Below are positions 21,946 through 34,570 of a DNA stretch of 64,000 nt, piece after piece. Source of the stretch: Melanopsichium pennsylvanicum (taxonomy: Eukaryota > Basidiomycota > Ustilaginomycetes > Ustilaginales); NCBI GenBank assembly GCA_900208305.1, contig OAPG01000008.1:248001-312000 (forward strand), in the 5' to 3' direction. The translations under genes were made by a program, and so were the position numbers. The notes under the pieces are model-generated. The model was not told the origin of the DNA. It did no database searches and saw only the letters and a program-made list of their open reading frames with translations. Position 1 is the first letter of the stretch; every line of letters starts with the position of its first letter.

Positions 21946-24429
21946 CTAGAGCAAGCTATTGATCTCGGTGGCAATCTGAGCAATCCTCTGCTCCTTGCCA
22001 AAACTCGAGGTTGCGACCCTCTGTATGCTCTGTATCGCTGTGTCCAGTGCATTTCTGTTCAAGCTGCTACCAGACGAAGAGCAGAGCAGGTTGCCGAAAG
22101 CGACCAGGATTCTGTACAGAGCCTCGCTATCCTCCTGTTCGTGACCGAGCACCTCGTTGATCAAGCCCAAAGTGATACCTGCCGCCGTATTCTTTGCCAT
22201 GCCTGCGACCATCTGCGCTGTGGAATTGTATACGACCGTGGCAAACGCAATTCTGCCGTTCTTGCTCAATCTGGCGTAGTGCGCATCGCTCAAGCTTCCG
22301 AGCAAGCTCACTCCGTTGACCTCGAGCTCGCCTATCGCACGCTTGTCGTTCCACAAGTTAGCGATAGTGCGGAGCGCAAGCATTGAGTTGACATCTCGGA
22401 TTTTTGCCTCTGATGATCCTGGCGCAGGCCAGTCCTCGGCCCAAGCAGATGCTCCAAACACATCCCTTGCGATCTCGAGTGGTGCGGAAGTGGTTCCTAG
22501 TGCAGCAGCACAGCGGATGAGGTCAAGTGCGGGGAGGCACGAGCCGGCACTCCATGATGATACTGCTCTGCGGAGCGCGTCAATGTTGAGTCCGCCTGAA
22601 GAACCGCCTTCGAGCTGGCTGATGAGCTGGTCAATTTGGCCCATCTCTGCGGCTGAGAGCTGCACCGACTCCTGCTGGTTCACCTGTAAGAGCTTGTTTT
22701 TGATCGCCGAGAAGTTGGCGCTTCGGAAGGCCAAGAAAGCGCGCTGTGGAAGAATTCTGCTCGGGCTAGCTGCCGGAGCCGCCGCACTTGCAGACGCAGA
22801 AGTGGGAGCAGCAGAGCTTGTGTACGGATCGACGTTGCGGGCTCCAGTGTAGATACTGCCATCATGACTCGCAATGTTGCTTTGTGGCGCACTTGAAGGA
22901 GCGGCCGCAGCAGGCGCAGCACTCGACGACCCGGAAGGCTGGTACCTACTGGCGCCAGTGTATGGATCCGCAAACTGAGGTGCACCGAGATTGACTCCAG
23001 AAGTATTCTTATCGATGAACTGAACCACCTGGTCGATGTACTGCTGTGGCAAGTCGTTCTTCTCCAAAAATCTTTGTGCGGCAGCGTATGGATTTTCGCT
23101 GAGGTTGAAAGGAAGTTTGAGCGGCGGAACTCCATCGGCGATATCCACATCAAAGACGTAGTCGTACTCCTTGCCCTCGTACAGCTTCTTCGAGCCCGAT
23201 CCGACCCCGCCAACCACTTCGCCAATCTTGACCCACTGTTGCGAAGCTGCACTCCACTGATATGCCTCGACCACATCTGCATTCTTTACCATCTTTGTCT
23301 GACCTTCCTTGCTACCTGGCTGGGAAAGCGCTTCGGGTCCGGGAAGATCGTCTTTCTTGATGTCGCCTACTTGGGTCTGGTTGAGGGTTTGGGTCGAGAT
23401 TGCACGATCGTAAGCCTTAAGTGCTTCATCATCCGCTACGAGAGATGCATCTCTAGTAAACACCCGCGCTGCTGCGTCGGAAGAGCCAGCGACAATATCG
23501 CCATTCGGCAACACCGAAACGGACCAAACCGAGATCGCAGGGAGGGTGATGGTCTGAACCAACGCTCCGTCACGCCATACACGGACGCTGCGGTCTTCGC
23601 CAGAACTGACAAGCTCGCCTTTACCACCAAGGATTGTCGCGAGACTGTAGACGAAGCTCGTATGACCTGACAACACCTGCACCGGTTGAATAGTAGCGCT
23701 TCCAGACGAGGATGCTTCGTGAAGCGAGTAGAGATGAATGTTGCCATCGTTGCCACAGCTAGCGAAGGACTCTCCGCCTTCCAGCAGTGTCAACCCTCTC
23801 ACAGCATCGGTGTGGCCACCGAACACTGCGATCGGCTTGGAGGGACTCGAAATCGACCATAGCTTGATCGTCTTGTCCGCTGAAGCTGTCAGAACCCTAT
23901 CGTGGTCAACTGCAAGTACAGCCCATACGGACTGCTCGTGGCCTTTGAATGTGGCCACACACTCCCAGTTTCTCCAGACCTTTGCTGTCTTGTCCCAGCT
24001 ACCACTGACGATGTATTTTCCGTGCTGTTCGACGTCCAGCGCGCAGACGTTTTCAGTGTGACCTATCAACGTGCGTGTCGGTTGCGATTCGCTCGTCTTT
24101 GGATCGAGTTGAACGGAGATCTGGCCTTCAGAGGCGAGGAGCTGATAGGCGTAGATGATCTTGTCCTGGCCTGCGGTGATAGCATATGGAGAATCGCTGC
24201 GGAGTAAAGCGCATGCGTTGACAAAGCCTTCGTGATTGCCGAGCTCGAGTGCCGAGGTGAATTGATTGCCATTGGAGCGATTCCAAATGATAGCTCTGCG
24301 GTCTCGTGAGCCGGTGAGGACGATGTCTCCACGACAGTCTTTGCTTACTTCGGGATTACTGGAAGAGACACATCGAACGTCCGCGCCGTGCTGCTCCAGC
24401 GTAGCGGATAGTTTGTACATCGCCGACAT
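21946..24429 (-). CDS. doa1: Doa1/Ufd3/PLAA-like ubiquitin-binding WD40 protein
   Basis: A single exon of 827 residues from ATG 24429. Seven WD40-type blades fill residues 1-330 (for example SGSWDKTAKVW, TASADKTIKLW and SSGEDRSVRVW). A PFU domain follows at about 385-478 (FDVDIADGVPPLKLPFN, then NPYAAAQRFLEKNDLP), then a Pro/Ala/Ser-rich linker, then a helical PUL domain from about 555 to the end. This order is that of yeast Doa1/Ufd3 and human PLAA, which bind ubiquitin through the propeller and PFU and Cdc48/p97 through PUL. They act in ubiquitin homeostasis, ribophagy and endosomal sorting. Length and order are complete, and nothing looks broken. Confidence 0.95.
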   Translation of the reverse strand: MSAMYKLSATLEQHGADVRCVSSSNPEVSKDCRGDIVLTGSRDRRAIIWNRSNGNQFTSALELGNHEGFVNACALLRSDSPYAITAGQDKIIYAYQLLASEGQISVQLDPKTSESQPTRTLIGHTENVCALDVEQHGKYIVSGSWDKTAKVWRNWECVATFKGHEQSVWAVLAVDHDRVLTASADKTIKLWSISSPSKPIAVFGGHTDAVRGLTLLEGGESFASCGNDGNIHLYSLHEASSSGSATIQPVQVLSGHTSFVYSLATILGGKGELVSSGEDRSVRVWRDGALVQTITLPAISVWSVSVLPNGDIVAGSSDAAARVFTRDASLVADDEALKAYDRAISTQTLNQTQVGDIKKDDLPGPEALSQPGSKEGQTKMVKNADVVEAYQWSAASQQWVKIGEVVGGVGSGSKKLYEGKEYDYVFDVDIADGVPPLKLPFNLSENPYAAAQRFLEKNDLPQQYIDQVVQFIDKNTSGVNLGAPQFADPYTGASRYQPSGSSSAAPAAAAPSSAPQSNIASHDGSIYTGARNVDPYTSSAAPTSASASAAAPAASPSRILPQRAFLAFRSANFSAIKNKLLQVNQQESVQLSAAEMGQIDQLISQLEGGSSGGLNIDALRRAVSSWSAGSCLPALDLIRCAAALGTTSAPLEIARDVFGASAWAEDWPAPGSSEAKIRDVNSMLALRTIANLWNDKRAIGELEVNGVSLLGSLSDAHYARLSKNGRIAFATVVYNSTAQMVAGMAKNTAAGITLGLINEVLGHEQEDSEALYRILVAFGNLLCSSSGSSLNRNALDTAIQSIQRVATSSFGKEQRIAQIATEINSLL

Positions 24430-24937
24430 TTTATTCCGTGAAACGTTCTACCGAGCAATTTGGAGGCCTGATTCTTCGCTTCTGAACAAAGTTTTGACTT
24501 GGTACACTTGTTTCCTCTTCAGCTGTTGGAGAAATGACTCGATCAAAGACGGGCTGTAAGATGGTAGGTGCTTGAAGTGAGTGTTGTGAGAGACTGGAGG
24601 AATGCCCTTAGCACCGACCTACAGAAAGAAGCGCACGGACACACATGCTTCGATCACGCGCAAGTAACCTCCACTCTAGAACTTCTGTCCGCGTCCCGAG
24701 AAGTCAGGCAGCATTGCTTAGTCACGGCCTGTTGGTCACGTACTTTTCAAAGGATGAACTTGACACAAGAATTCTTCAATCCAGATGCTCCTCACGCAGC
24801 TGGCAACATGACTTGAAGTGATTTGCAAACTAATCAACTCGATGTCACTTGTTCAGACTTGGTAAGGAACGCTGCAGCAGAGCTCTTTATTTCGTGCTTC
24901 AGCTAGTATACACAAATTCGACCACAGAATTCCACCC
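24430..24937. other. Intergenic, 508 nt
   Basis: Promoter side of the DOA1-like gene and 3' side of the aminopeptidase gene. No gene or repeat is seen. Confidence 0.6.
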
Positions 24938-26644
24938 TTAGTTGTAGCTCTTGGCAGCGACTCGACGAGCAAACTCGATGAGAGCACGCACTGGTCGTCC
25001 AGTGAAACCCTTGGGCTGGTAGTCGTTGATAGTAGTTGGAGTGGCCTCCATGGAGCCAGCAATATCCAAGTGGGCGTATCGGACGCTTGGGGCGGCACCG
25101 CCGCGCTCGCCAAGACCGACAACGAACTGCTTGAGGAAGATAGCAGCGGTCGAGGCACCTGCGAGACGACCACCGGTGTTGCAGAGGTCGGCGTTGGAGG
25201 TGGAGATCTGCTTGAGGTAAGCGTCGCTGAGGGGGAGACGCCAGAAAAGGTCATTCTCAGCCTCACCGGCCTCGCGAAGCTCGTTCCAAAGGCTGTCCGA
25301 TTCAGTGAAAGCGGCCGAATAAACGTCACCGACGGCGATCATGCAGGCACCGGTGAGAGTAGCAACATCGACCAATGTGTGGGGCTTATAGGTCTCCGAA
25401 ACGTAAGTGAGAGCGTCAGCGAGAACCAGACGGCCCTCGGCATCAGTGTTGTCGACCTCGATGGAGAGACCGTTGCGAGCGATGATAATGTCACCAGGCT
25501 TGGTAGCCTTGCCGGAAGGCATGTTCTCGGTCAGAGGGGTTGCGCAGACGACGTTGATAGGAAGACCGAGCTTGGCGATGGCCAAAGTGGTAGCAACCAC
25601 AGCAGCAGCACCACCCATATCGGCACGCATAGCCTTCATACCAGCACCGGGCTTAAGGCTGATTCCTCCGGAGTCAAAGACGATACCCTTACCGACGTAA
25701 CCGACACTGCGAGCCTCGTTGTCAGGAGCGCCCTTGTAGATGATCTCGACAAACTTGGCAGGCTCGTCGGTACCGGCGGCGACGGAGAGGAAGGAGTTCA
25801 TACGCTGCTCGCGAGCCCAGTCCTCGTCATGAACGATGACGGTGGTGTTGGGGACATTCTTGAATGCAGCGGTGACGCGCTGACCGAAGATGGTCGGGGT
25901 CATGAGGTTGGCAGGGGTCTCCTTGAGCTCACGAGCCCAATTCTGTGCCTCGGCGTAGAGCTCACCAGTGTACCAGCTCAAAGGAGCGACCGAGGGGATG
26001 TCATCGCCGGCATCCTTGAGCTGCTTCTTGGCGCTCTCGTCGGCGGCACCGTCAACGGGGACCACCTTGATTTCCTTACCGCCCTGAACAGCGGCCTCCT
26101 TGGCGTGAGCGGCGTTCTTGCCGCGGGTCTTGAAGTGATTGACAGTCCAGAGGCCAAGGTTGGCACCGACGGCAGCGGCGTGAGGGCTGCTCATGGAGTC
26201 GAGAGCGATGGTTCGTTCAACGGGAACATCACTCTTGTCTTCGGGACCGGCACCGAGGTCGCGAATAGCCTTGACACCCTTGGCGGCGGCAAGACGGACA
26301 CGCTCGAGCTGTTCGTTACGAAGGAAAACCTTGTCCTCGGGCAGCAGATCAGGGGTGGTGGTGGGGGCAGCCTTTTGCTCGCCGAGCGAGACAGCAGCGA
26401 CGGGGGCACTGTTGTCAGGGTAAAAGACGCGAAGCTCGTTAGCTCGCGACGAGGAGGCACGCGAAGCCTTCCATTGAGCGGACACGTCGACATTCTTTGC
26501 TGTGGAAGCACCGCTGGTGTCGACACCGACAACGACACCGGACACAGAGTTGGAGAAAGACATGTTCCTTCGGATGATGTTGTTGGTGATGGTTGTGGGT
26601 CGGAGAGAGGACGCGGAACGCAATGCGAGTCTACCAGGCAGCAT
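24938..26644 (-). CDS. Leucine aminopeptidase, M17 family
   Basis: A single exon of 568 residues from ATG 26644. The C-terminal catalytic domain has all expected elements: metal ligands Lys319 and Asp324 in GKGIVFDSGG, Lys331 in ISLKPGAGM, Asp342 in RADMGG, and the family signature NTDAEGRL at 399-406 with Asp401, Glu403 and Arg405. This matches the two-metal site of PepA/LAP enzymes, which remove N-terminal residues and form hexamers. The first 27 residues are rich in Arg, Ser, Leu and Thr without acids (MLPGRLALRSASSLRPTT), and a second Met stands at 28. Initiation at 1 or 28 could give mitochondrial and cytosolic forms; this is inference. The strand opposite carries a 542-codon open frame that I treat as a shadow. 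Confidence 0.95.
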   Translation of the reverse strand: MLPGRLALRSASSLRPTTITNNIIRRNMSFSNSVSGVVVGVDTSGASTAKNVDVSAQWKASRASSSRANELRVFYPDNSAPVAAVSLGEQKAAPTTTPDLLPEDKVFLRNEQLERVRLAAAKGVKAIRDLGAGPEDKSDVPVERTIALDSMSSPHAAAVGANLGLWTVNHFKTRGKNAAHAKEAAVQGGKEIKVVPVDGAADESAKKQLKDAGDDIPSVAPLSWYTGELYAEAQNWARELKETPANLMTPTIFGQRVTAAFKNVPNTTVIVHDEDWAREQRMNSFLSVAAGTDEPAKFVEIIYKGAPDNEARSVGYVGKGIVFDSGGISLKPGAGMKAMRADMGGAAAVVATTLAIAKLGLPINVVCATPLTENMPSGKATKPGDIIIARNGLSIEVDNTDAEGRLVLADALTYVSETYKPHTLVDVATLTGACMIAVGDVYSAAFTESDSLWNELREAGEAENDLFWRLPLSDAYLKQISTSNADLCNTGGRLAGASTAAIFLKQFVVGLGERGGAAPSVRYAHLDIAGSMEATPTTINDYQPKGFTGRPVRALIEFARRVAAKSYN

Positions 26645-27320
26645 TGCTGGGGGAAAGTGGACAAGAAGAGAGAAGCTAAGGAAGATAGCGCCTCTTGAAT
26701 TACGAATAGCAAAAGCATGATCTTTCGCATTTCAGAAGGACGGCGAACCGAGCAACACAGCAGCCCAACCGGCCAAGAAGCGTACAAGCAGTTCAGACAG
26801 ACCAACCGCATGCACTGTCCAAGTTTGGATTTCTTCTTCCTTTGCTTTGCCGTTGACTTTTTCTTTTCTTTTGCTTTTGTGTAGCATTTTTTCGGACGGC
26901 GACCTTCTCAGTGCTTCTGCCGGCTGGACGCGCTCCGACCATTCTTTGTGTTGCTTGAGCAAAAGTAATAGCCGGCTTCTTTGTTGCATATTGTACCATC
27001 AATCTAAACAGGTCACAGATGATGGAAATTCATGTAACTGCCGGCGGCGCACGCTCTTCCGACTTTGGGCTTGCATATGTGCCATTGCCAATCAGGGCTC
27101 ACGACCTTTTGGACTGCTTTTGCCACTCTGTTTCGTCTGTTTTGGGCGCCCGAGAAGGCAACGATAGCCGAATCAATCCCACGAGGCCCTTGCTCGGCGA
27201 CTTTGCCGGTCATATCGCACTCAAAATGTTCTCGAGATCATCGTTCGTTCATCTGTCCTCTTCCCCTCATTCTCATGCTGTCTCGAGCGTAATTGTGAGC
27301 TCGTCAATGATATCAACATT
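26645..27320. other. Intergenic, 676 nt
   Basis: Upstream DNA of the aminopeptidase, with a T-rich segment around 26840-26890, and the 3' flank of the cyclo-ligase. No gene is recognised; plus-strand frames here run into the antisense of the cyclo-ligase. Confidence 0.6.
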
Positions 27321-27648
27321 TCAGGAAGACCACCGCGAAGATCGAGGCAGGATAGTACGATCAGGCGAAATGATCCCGTCGAGGACCCGGTCGCGCTCAC
27401 CAGCAGGTACACACTCGTCTGACGGCAGAACTTGCTCTCGCAACGCTAAAGCCACCGTTACAGGACCTTGCTTACCACGCTGCGACGCCCACTCATCGGC
27501 TCTTGTCAGATAACGGTCATAGTAGCCTTTGCCATGCCCCAACCTGCCTCCAGTTTGATCAAAGGCCACGCCAGGGGCGAGGATCAGATCGAGGCCGTCT
27601 CCTCCCGTTGACTCGTCGAGAGCTGTAACAGCATGATTTTTGTGCCAC

Positions 27649-27746
<98 letters not shown>

Positions 27747-28326
27747 GTGATCAGCATTGTCAATGCAAGAGCAACGAAGATGACACGAAGGTTCATCACT
27801 CACCTTCCTCACGAATTGTCCCGTCAGCATAAGTAAGCGGCGGCTCCCTGATGCCCCACCTATTAGAAATCATCCCCTCGTACTCCTCTACATCTCGTAG
27901 CCTCACCATGACCATATCCGTCGCGAATTCTGTCTTGACATCGACAGGGGCCGCTGACACCGTTGGCCCTGTTGCCGTAGCTGGTTGGCAAGGTGATGCG
28001 AAGAGGGGCACGTAGAGCTTCTTTCCGGCCTTCAGTATCGATCGACAGATCTGATCGGTGATAACCTCACCTGTATCCATATGGATGTAAACGCTGATCG
28101 ATCGAGCACGGGCGTACGTTTGGGATTTGAGCACTTGCTCAGCTACTTTCTGGGACTGCTCGGCGATTTCTTCCGAATGTATAGCGGAGAGCGTTTGAGC
28201 CATGGACCTGCGAAGTTGGCGCTTGGCCGTCCGTAGAGCTACTATCGATGTCGATGCCATATGTAACGCTTGTGGACATGTGTACGATGTGATTTGAAAT
28301 GGAAGCTGGAAAAGTGTTGGTTCCAT
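27321..28326 (-). CDS. 5-formyltetrahydrofolate cyclo-ligase (MTHFS), two exons
   Basis: Exons 28326-27804 and 27622-27321 flank a 181-nt intron (donor GTGAGT at 27803, acceptor TTACAG ending at 27623). The junction gives IREEALDESTGGDGLDL and keeps phase. The product is 274 residues, or 252 from the second Met at 28260, which fits the family better. The N-terminal half has RTAKRQLRRSMAQTL and VYIHMDTGEVIT. The second exon encodes DLILAPGVAFDQTGGRLGHG followed by KGYYDRYL, the ATP- and folate-site region of the family. The enzyme uses ATP to turn 5-formyl-THF into 5,10-methenyl-THF. The intron holds a 93-nt CT tract on the sense strand, which separates the two exons and makes the gene easy to miss. 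Confidence 0.92.
27652..27744. repeat. G(AG)46 microsatellite inside the cyclo-ligase intron
   Basis: An uninterrupted 93-nt GA repeat on the plus strand. On the sense (minus) strand it is CT and lies 29 to 121 nt upstream of the 3' splice site, so it occupies half of the 181-nt intron and extends the polypyrimidine tract. Its length is likely to vary between strains. Confidence 0.97.
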
Positions 28327-29016
28327 GATTCAGCGGTCTTGTTTCCGAGTTCAGGGTTTAGCACCAGCGTTCTTCTGGGCGACCCGATTACTGCTGCTTC
28401 TTGACCCGATTTGCTCTATTCGCTTAAAGCAGATTCGTGAAGCAGTGTGACTGGGTGCGGCCACAAGAAAGCAAAACCGGGGAAGATGGCCAGAGCATCA
28501 AATTTCATCCGGTGCCGAGTTCAAAATTTTTGTTTTTTAAAAACAAAATAAAAAATACAAGTTTAGAGCTCGAATTGGAAATAGGTAGAACGGTAGAGGC
28601 AGTCTCGGATCTGTCCAGTAAGGAAAGCAAAGGTGAGCGGTGAATTGTGCTTTCCCCTATGAAAAACGGTTGTTGACTGGGTGATTTGTGTGAGACAAAA
28701 TGAGCCCGGACAAGGTTGAATTAATTGTTTCAATTCTGTACAGAAGCACGAAAAGTGTAGTTGTTGTAGAGCAGACAGTGCTCGAGAAGACAAGATTTCA
28801 AATCGAGCCCTAATCACGATCAACTGAGAACACATGTCCCTGTCGTTTCAACTGTCATCGACCACCAATACCACCCTCCCAAAATTTTGCCTTGGACAAT
28901 ACTGTCCTCGCTCGTAAGCCTCACACGCTACCGCATCGGTCCAAGCGCTGGAGCGTTCATTTTCGCTGTCATCAACTATCTCGATTTCTTACAACATTTG
29001 GCACTAGCTCCACAAC
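28327..29016. other. Bidirectional intergenic region, 690 nt
   Basis: It lies between the divergent cyclo-ligase and PRPP synthetase genes, both of one-carbon or nucleotide metabolism. It contains the A/T palindrome listed separately and a pyrimidine-rich leader before the PRPP synthetase ATG. Confidence 0.6.
28528..28548. repeat. Perfect A/T palindrome, 10-bp arms
   Basis: TTTTGTTTTT-T-AAAAACAAAA, perfect arms with a 1-nt centre, in the divergent promoter between MTHFS and PRPP synthetase. It could exclude nucleosomes or form a cruciform; its function is unknown. Confidence 0.6.
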
Positions 29017-30387
29017 ATGCCAGGTGTCAACAGCATTAAGCTTCTCACGGGAAACAGCCATCCTGAGTTAGCCCAGCTCGTTGCTGACCGACTTGGTATC
29101 CCCCTCACCCCTTGCGTATGCAAGAAGTTTGCCGATCAATCCATCGATGTCCGAATTGGCTCTTCCGTCCGTGATGAAGACGTCTACGTCCTCCAAACTG
29201 GCAACTCACCCTACACCGATCCGAATGACTCGCTCATGGAGCTCCTCATCCTTCTTTCCGCCTGCAAAACCGCCTCTGCCCGTCGTATCACCGCCGTCAT
29301 CCCATCATTCCCTTACTCTCGCCATGACAAAAAGGACAAATCCCGAGCGCCTATTACCGCAAAGCTCGTCGCCAATATGCTCACCGTCGCCGGTGCTGAC
29401 CATGTTATTACCATGGACCTGCATGCTTCGCAGATTCAGGGCTTCTTCGACATCCCCGTAGACAACCTTACCAGCGAGCCTAGTGTAGCTAGGTGGATTA
29501 GGAGTAAGGTCGACAACTGGAGGGATGCTATCATTGTCAGTCCCGACGCCGGTGGTGCCAAACGTGCTACCGCATTGGCTGACTCTTTGGGAGTCGATTT
29601 CGCATTGATCAACAGGAATAGGAAAAGGGAACAGCACAAAAGGATTCGTGCGGCGCAAAAAGCATCCGTGGGTCTCTCATCCCGCTCATCGTTTGACGAT
29701 CTTCGTTCGGGTCTCAGCACCCCCATGTCGTCCTCGTACCTCTTGGACGGAACTGGTTTGACCAGCAAAACAACAGTGGGTCAGGCCACTGACAAGCTCA
29801 ACGCCCTCAGCGTCTCTGCCGACTCCGCTTCCTCCACTTCTACACAGTCTCACACATCCAAGCACGTCTACTCGGAAGTCGCCAACGGAATCAAGTGCGA
29901 CGAGACCGGAGAGTGGATCATGACCGACGAACAAGGTCATCTCGTTCGTTCTGGAAGATCCAAGAAGGTCGTCGCTGAGAGTGGTACCGAAGCTGAAGAG
30001 GACAGTGAGGATGAAAACTTTTCTCGGATGGAGATTTTGGTGGGAGATGTCAAGAGCAAAGTTGCGATTTTGGTCGATGACATGGTGGATACGGGTCGAA
30101 CTCTCGCCCTTGCTGCAAAGACGTTGGAGGCTGCAGGTGCTGCCAAGGTGTATGCCATCATTACGCACGGACTATTGAGCGGTCAGAGTATCGAGTTGCT
30201 TAAAAAGCTTGAGTTGGAAAAGTTGGTGGTGACCAATACAATTGCAAACACCGAAAAGGCAAAGGCTAGTGATGGCAAGTTGGAAATCATGGACGTCAGC
30301 GCCGTCATCGGCGAGACCATAAGGAGATCTCATCACGGTGAATCCATCTCTCAGCTATTCAGACAGGATGCCGAGATCATGTTCTAG
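29017..30387 (+). CDS. Ribose-phosphate pyrophosphokinase (PRPP synthetase), Prs1-like with insert
   Basis: A single exon of 456 residues from ATG 29017. Core motifs are present: [20 protein letters not shown] near 38-57, [16 protein letters not shown] (flexible loop region, 101-116), [14 protein letters not shown] (131-144), [10 protein letters not shown] (175-184) and the PRPP-binding loop [12 protein letters not shown] (349-360). The enzyme makes PRPP from ribose 5-phosphate and ATP for purine, pyrimidine, His and Trp synthesis. The core is interrupted at about 213-335 by a Ser-rich, then acidic insert of about 120 residues, which explains the excess over the usual length of about 320. Yeast Prs1 and Prs5 have comparable non-homologous regions and act as subunits of a hetero-oligomer linked to cell-wall integrity. 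A similar role is possible here. Confidence 0.94.
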   Translation: MPGVNSIKLLTGNSHPELAQLVADRLGIPLTPCVCKKFADQSIDVRIGSSVRDEDVYVLQTGNSPYTDPNDSLMELLILLSACKTASARRITAVIPSFPYSRHDKKDKSRAPITAKLVANMLTVAGADHVITMDLHASQIQGFFDIPVDNLTSEPSVARWIRSKVDNWRDAIIVSPDAGGAKRATALADSLGVDFALINRNRKREQHKRIRAAQKASVGLSSRSSFDDLRSGLSTPMSSSYLLDGTGLTSKTTVGQATDKLNALSVSADSASSTSTQSHTSKHVYSEVANGIKCDETGEWIMTDEQGHLVRSGRSKKVVAESGTEAEEDSEDENFSRMEILVGDVKSKVAILVDDMVDTGRTLALAAKTLEAAGAAKVYAIITHGLLSGQSIELLKKLELEKLVVTNTIANTEKAKASDGKLEIMDVSAVIGETIRRSHHGESISQLFRQDAEIMF

Positions 30388-30869
30388 ACAACATTGGGTC
30401 CGGTGGCGAGAAGAAAGATGCGACATCGGTGTCGTTTCGGGACAAGATTCTTCGTTGAACGTTGCAAACTCTTTTGTATTTATCTCTCCATAAAAGCGTC
30501 ATTGCGCCAAGATCTTTGAGTCCGAGGCTGAACGCTGTTGACAATGGTGGCTCGCGGTGGTTGACAACTGCCAGCAACAGAAACGCTATCATTGCGCGCC
30601 CTTGCTGCTGCACATCTTTCTGGCAATGCCTTTGGTCAGCTTTCCAGATGTGCAAAGACTGAAAACATGTATTGCGATCGACAAAGTGACAAAGGAATGC
30701 AAACGAGAAAAAACAACTAGACAACTATTCAAAAACCACTCCGGCGCCCACAGCCGTCAAATCGGCTCAGAAAAGATGCAAAGCGCCAGCGTTTCCATCA
30801 AGAGCGCAAAAACAACTATTCAATCTTCCTCCAAATCCGGCTCGACACTGTTCTGAATGTATGTTCTGC
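30388..30869. other. Convergent intergenic spacer, 482 nt
   Basis: 3' flanks of the PRPP synthetase gene (plus) and kpp2 (minus). No gene or repeat is seen. Confidence 0.6.
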
Positions 30870-33824
<2,955 letters not shown>

Positions 33825-34570
33825 TTACTTGAGCATACCAGCGAGGGCACCGAGGCCACCCGAATTGCCGCCACCAATGAGACCCATGAGAGCTGTTGGA
33901 TTCTTCATGGCAAGACCCATGGCCATCTGAGCGGCCTGGTTGACGGCGTCCTGCTTGTTTCCCTGAGCCTGGCCCTGGCTGTCCTTCTGATCGAAAAGGT
34001 CAGCGGCGTGGCTCATCGCAGCGCTGATGAGCTTCTGCTTGAAGTCGCCACCCTGCTGTTGTTGGTTGTTGCCGCCGCCGAAGACGGAGCCGATGGCAGA
34101 GAGTCTGCGATGTCGACGCGGCAGGGATGAACCAGTGAGGACAATCGTTAGTCAGTCGGATCGTACCGCACACAAGAAGAATACAAGAGGAGCACTCACA
34201 CAGCAGCGTTACCGATCTGACCAGCCGAGTTGGACCCCGACTTGTTGTTGACCTCGTCGTGATCGTTGAGAAGCTTCTGCTCGTCTACATCCTGGCTGTC
34301 ACCCTGGTTCTGAACAAACGAGGCAGCCTGCGAGAAAAGCGAGCTATCGTGATTACCCTGGCTGAAGTTCTGAGCGAGGCCGGCGAGCTGACCGATGTTG
34401 AACCCACCACCGTTGCCGCCCTGCTGTTGTTGGCGGTTCTCGTCGTCGTCGTTGTTGTTGTAGTCGCCATGCTGCTGCTGCTGGTTGCCGTGATTATTGT
34501 TGTTGCCGCCCTGGTTGTTGAGGAAGCCCTGGGCCATATTGCCAATCTGATTGAGATCGAATCCGGCCAT
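33825..34570 (-). CDS. Small Asn/Gln/Gly-rich protein (fungal beta-flanking type), two exons
   Basis: Exons 34570-34200 and 34104-33825 with a 95-nt intron (GTGAGT donor at 34199, TCGCAG acceptor ending at 34105). The junction gives GQIGNAAVLSAIGSVFGGGN in phase. The 216-residue product begins MAGFDLNQIGNMAQGFLNNQ and then has an Asn/Gln/Asp-rich stretch (about 20-75). Alternating Ala/Gly/Met-rich amphipathic segments follow (SLFSQAASFV, then LISAAMSHAADLF, then AAQMAMGLAMKN), ending GGLGALAGMLK. Similar small proteins in other fungi are annotated as beta-flanking proteins (DUF7721-like); I assign this from memory of the pattern. The molecular function is unknown. The Asn/Gln-rich segment is prion-like in composition. 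Confidence 0.8.

Noticed and set aside
25070..26698. A 542-codon open frame on the plus strand opposite the leucine aminopeptidase
   Set aside because: It mirrors the aminopeptidase exon, has the Gly/Val/Asp/Leu-heavy composition expected from antisense of GC3-biased codons, lacks any domain, and its start is a non-ATG codon. The minus-strand protein has all catalytic residues.
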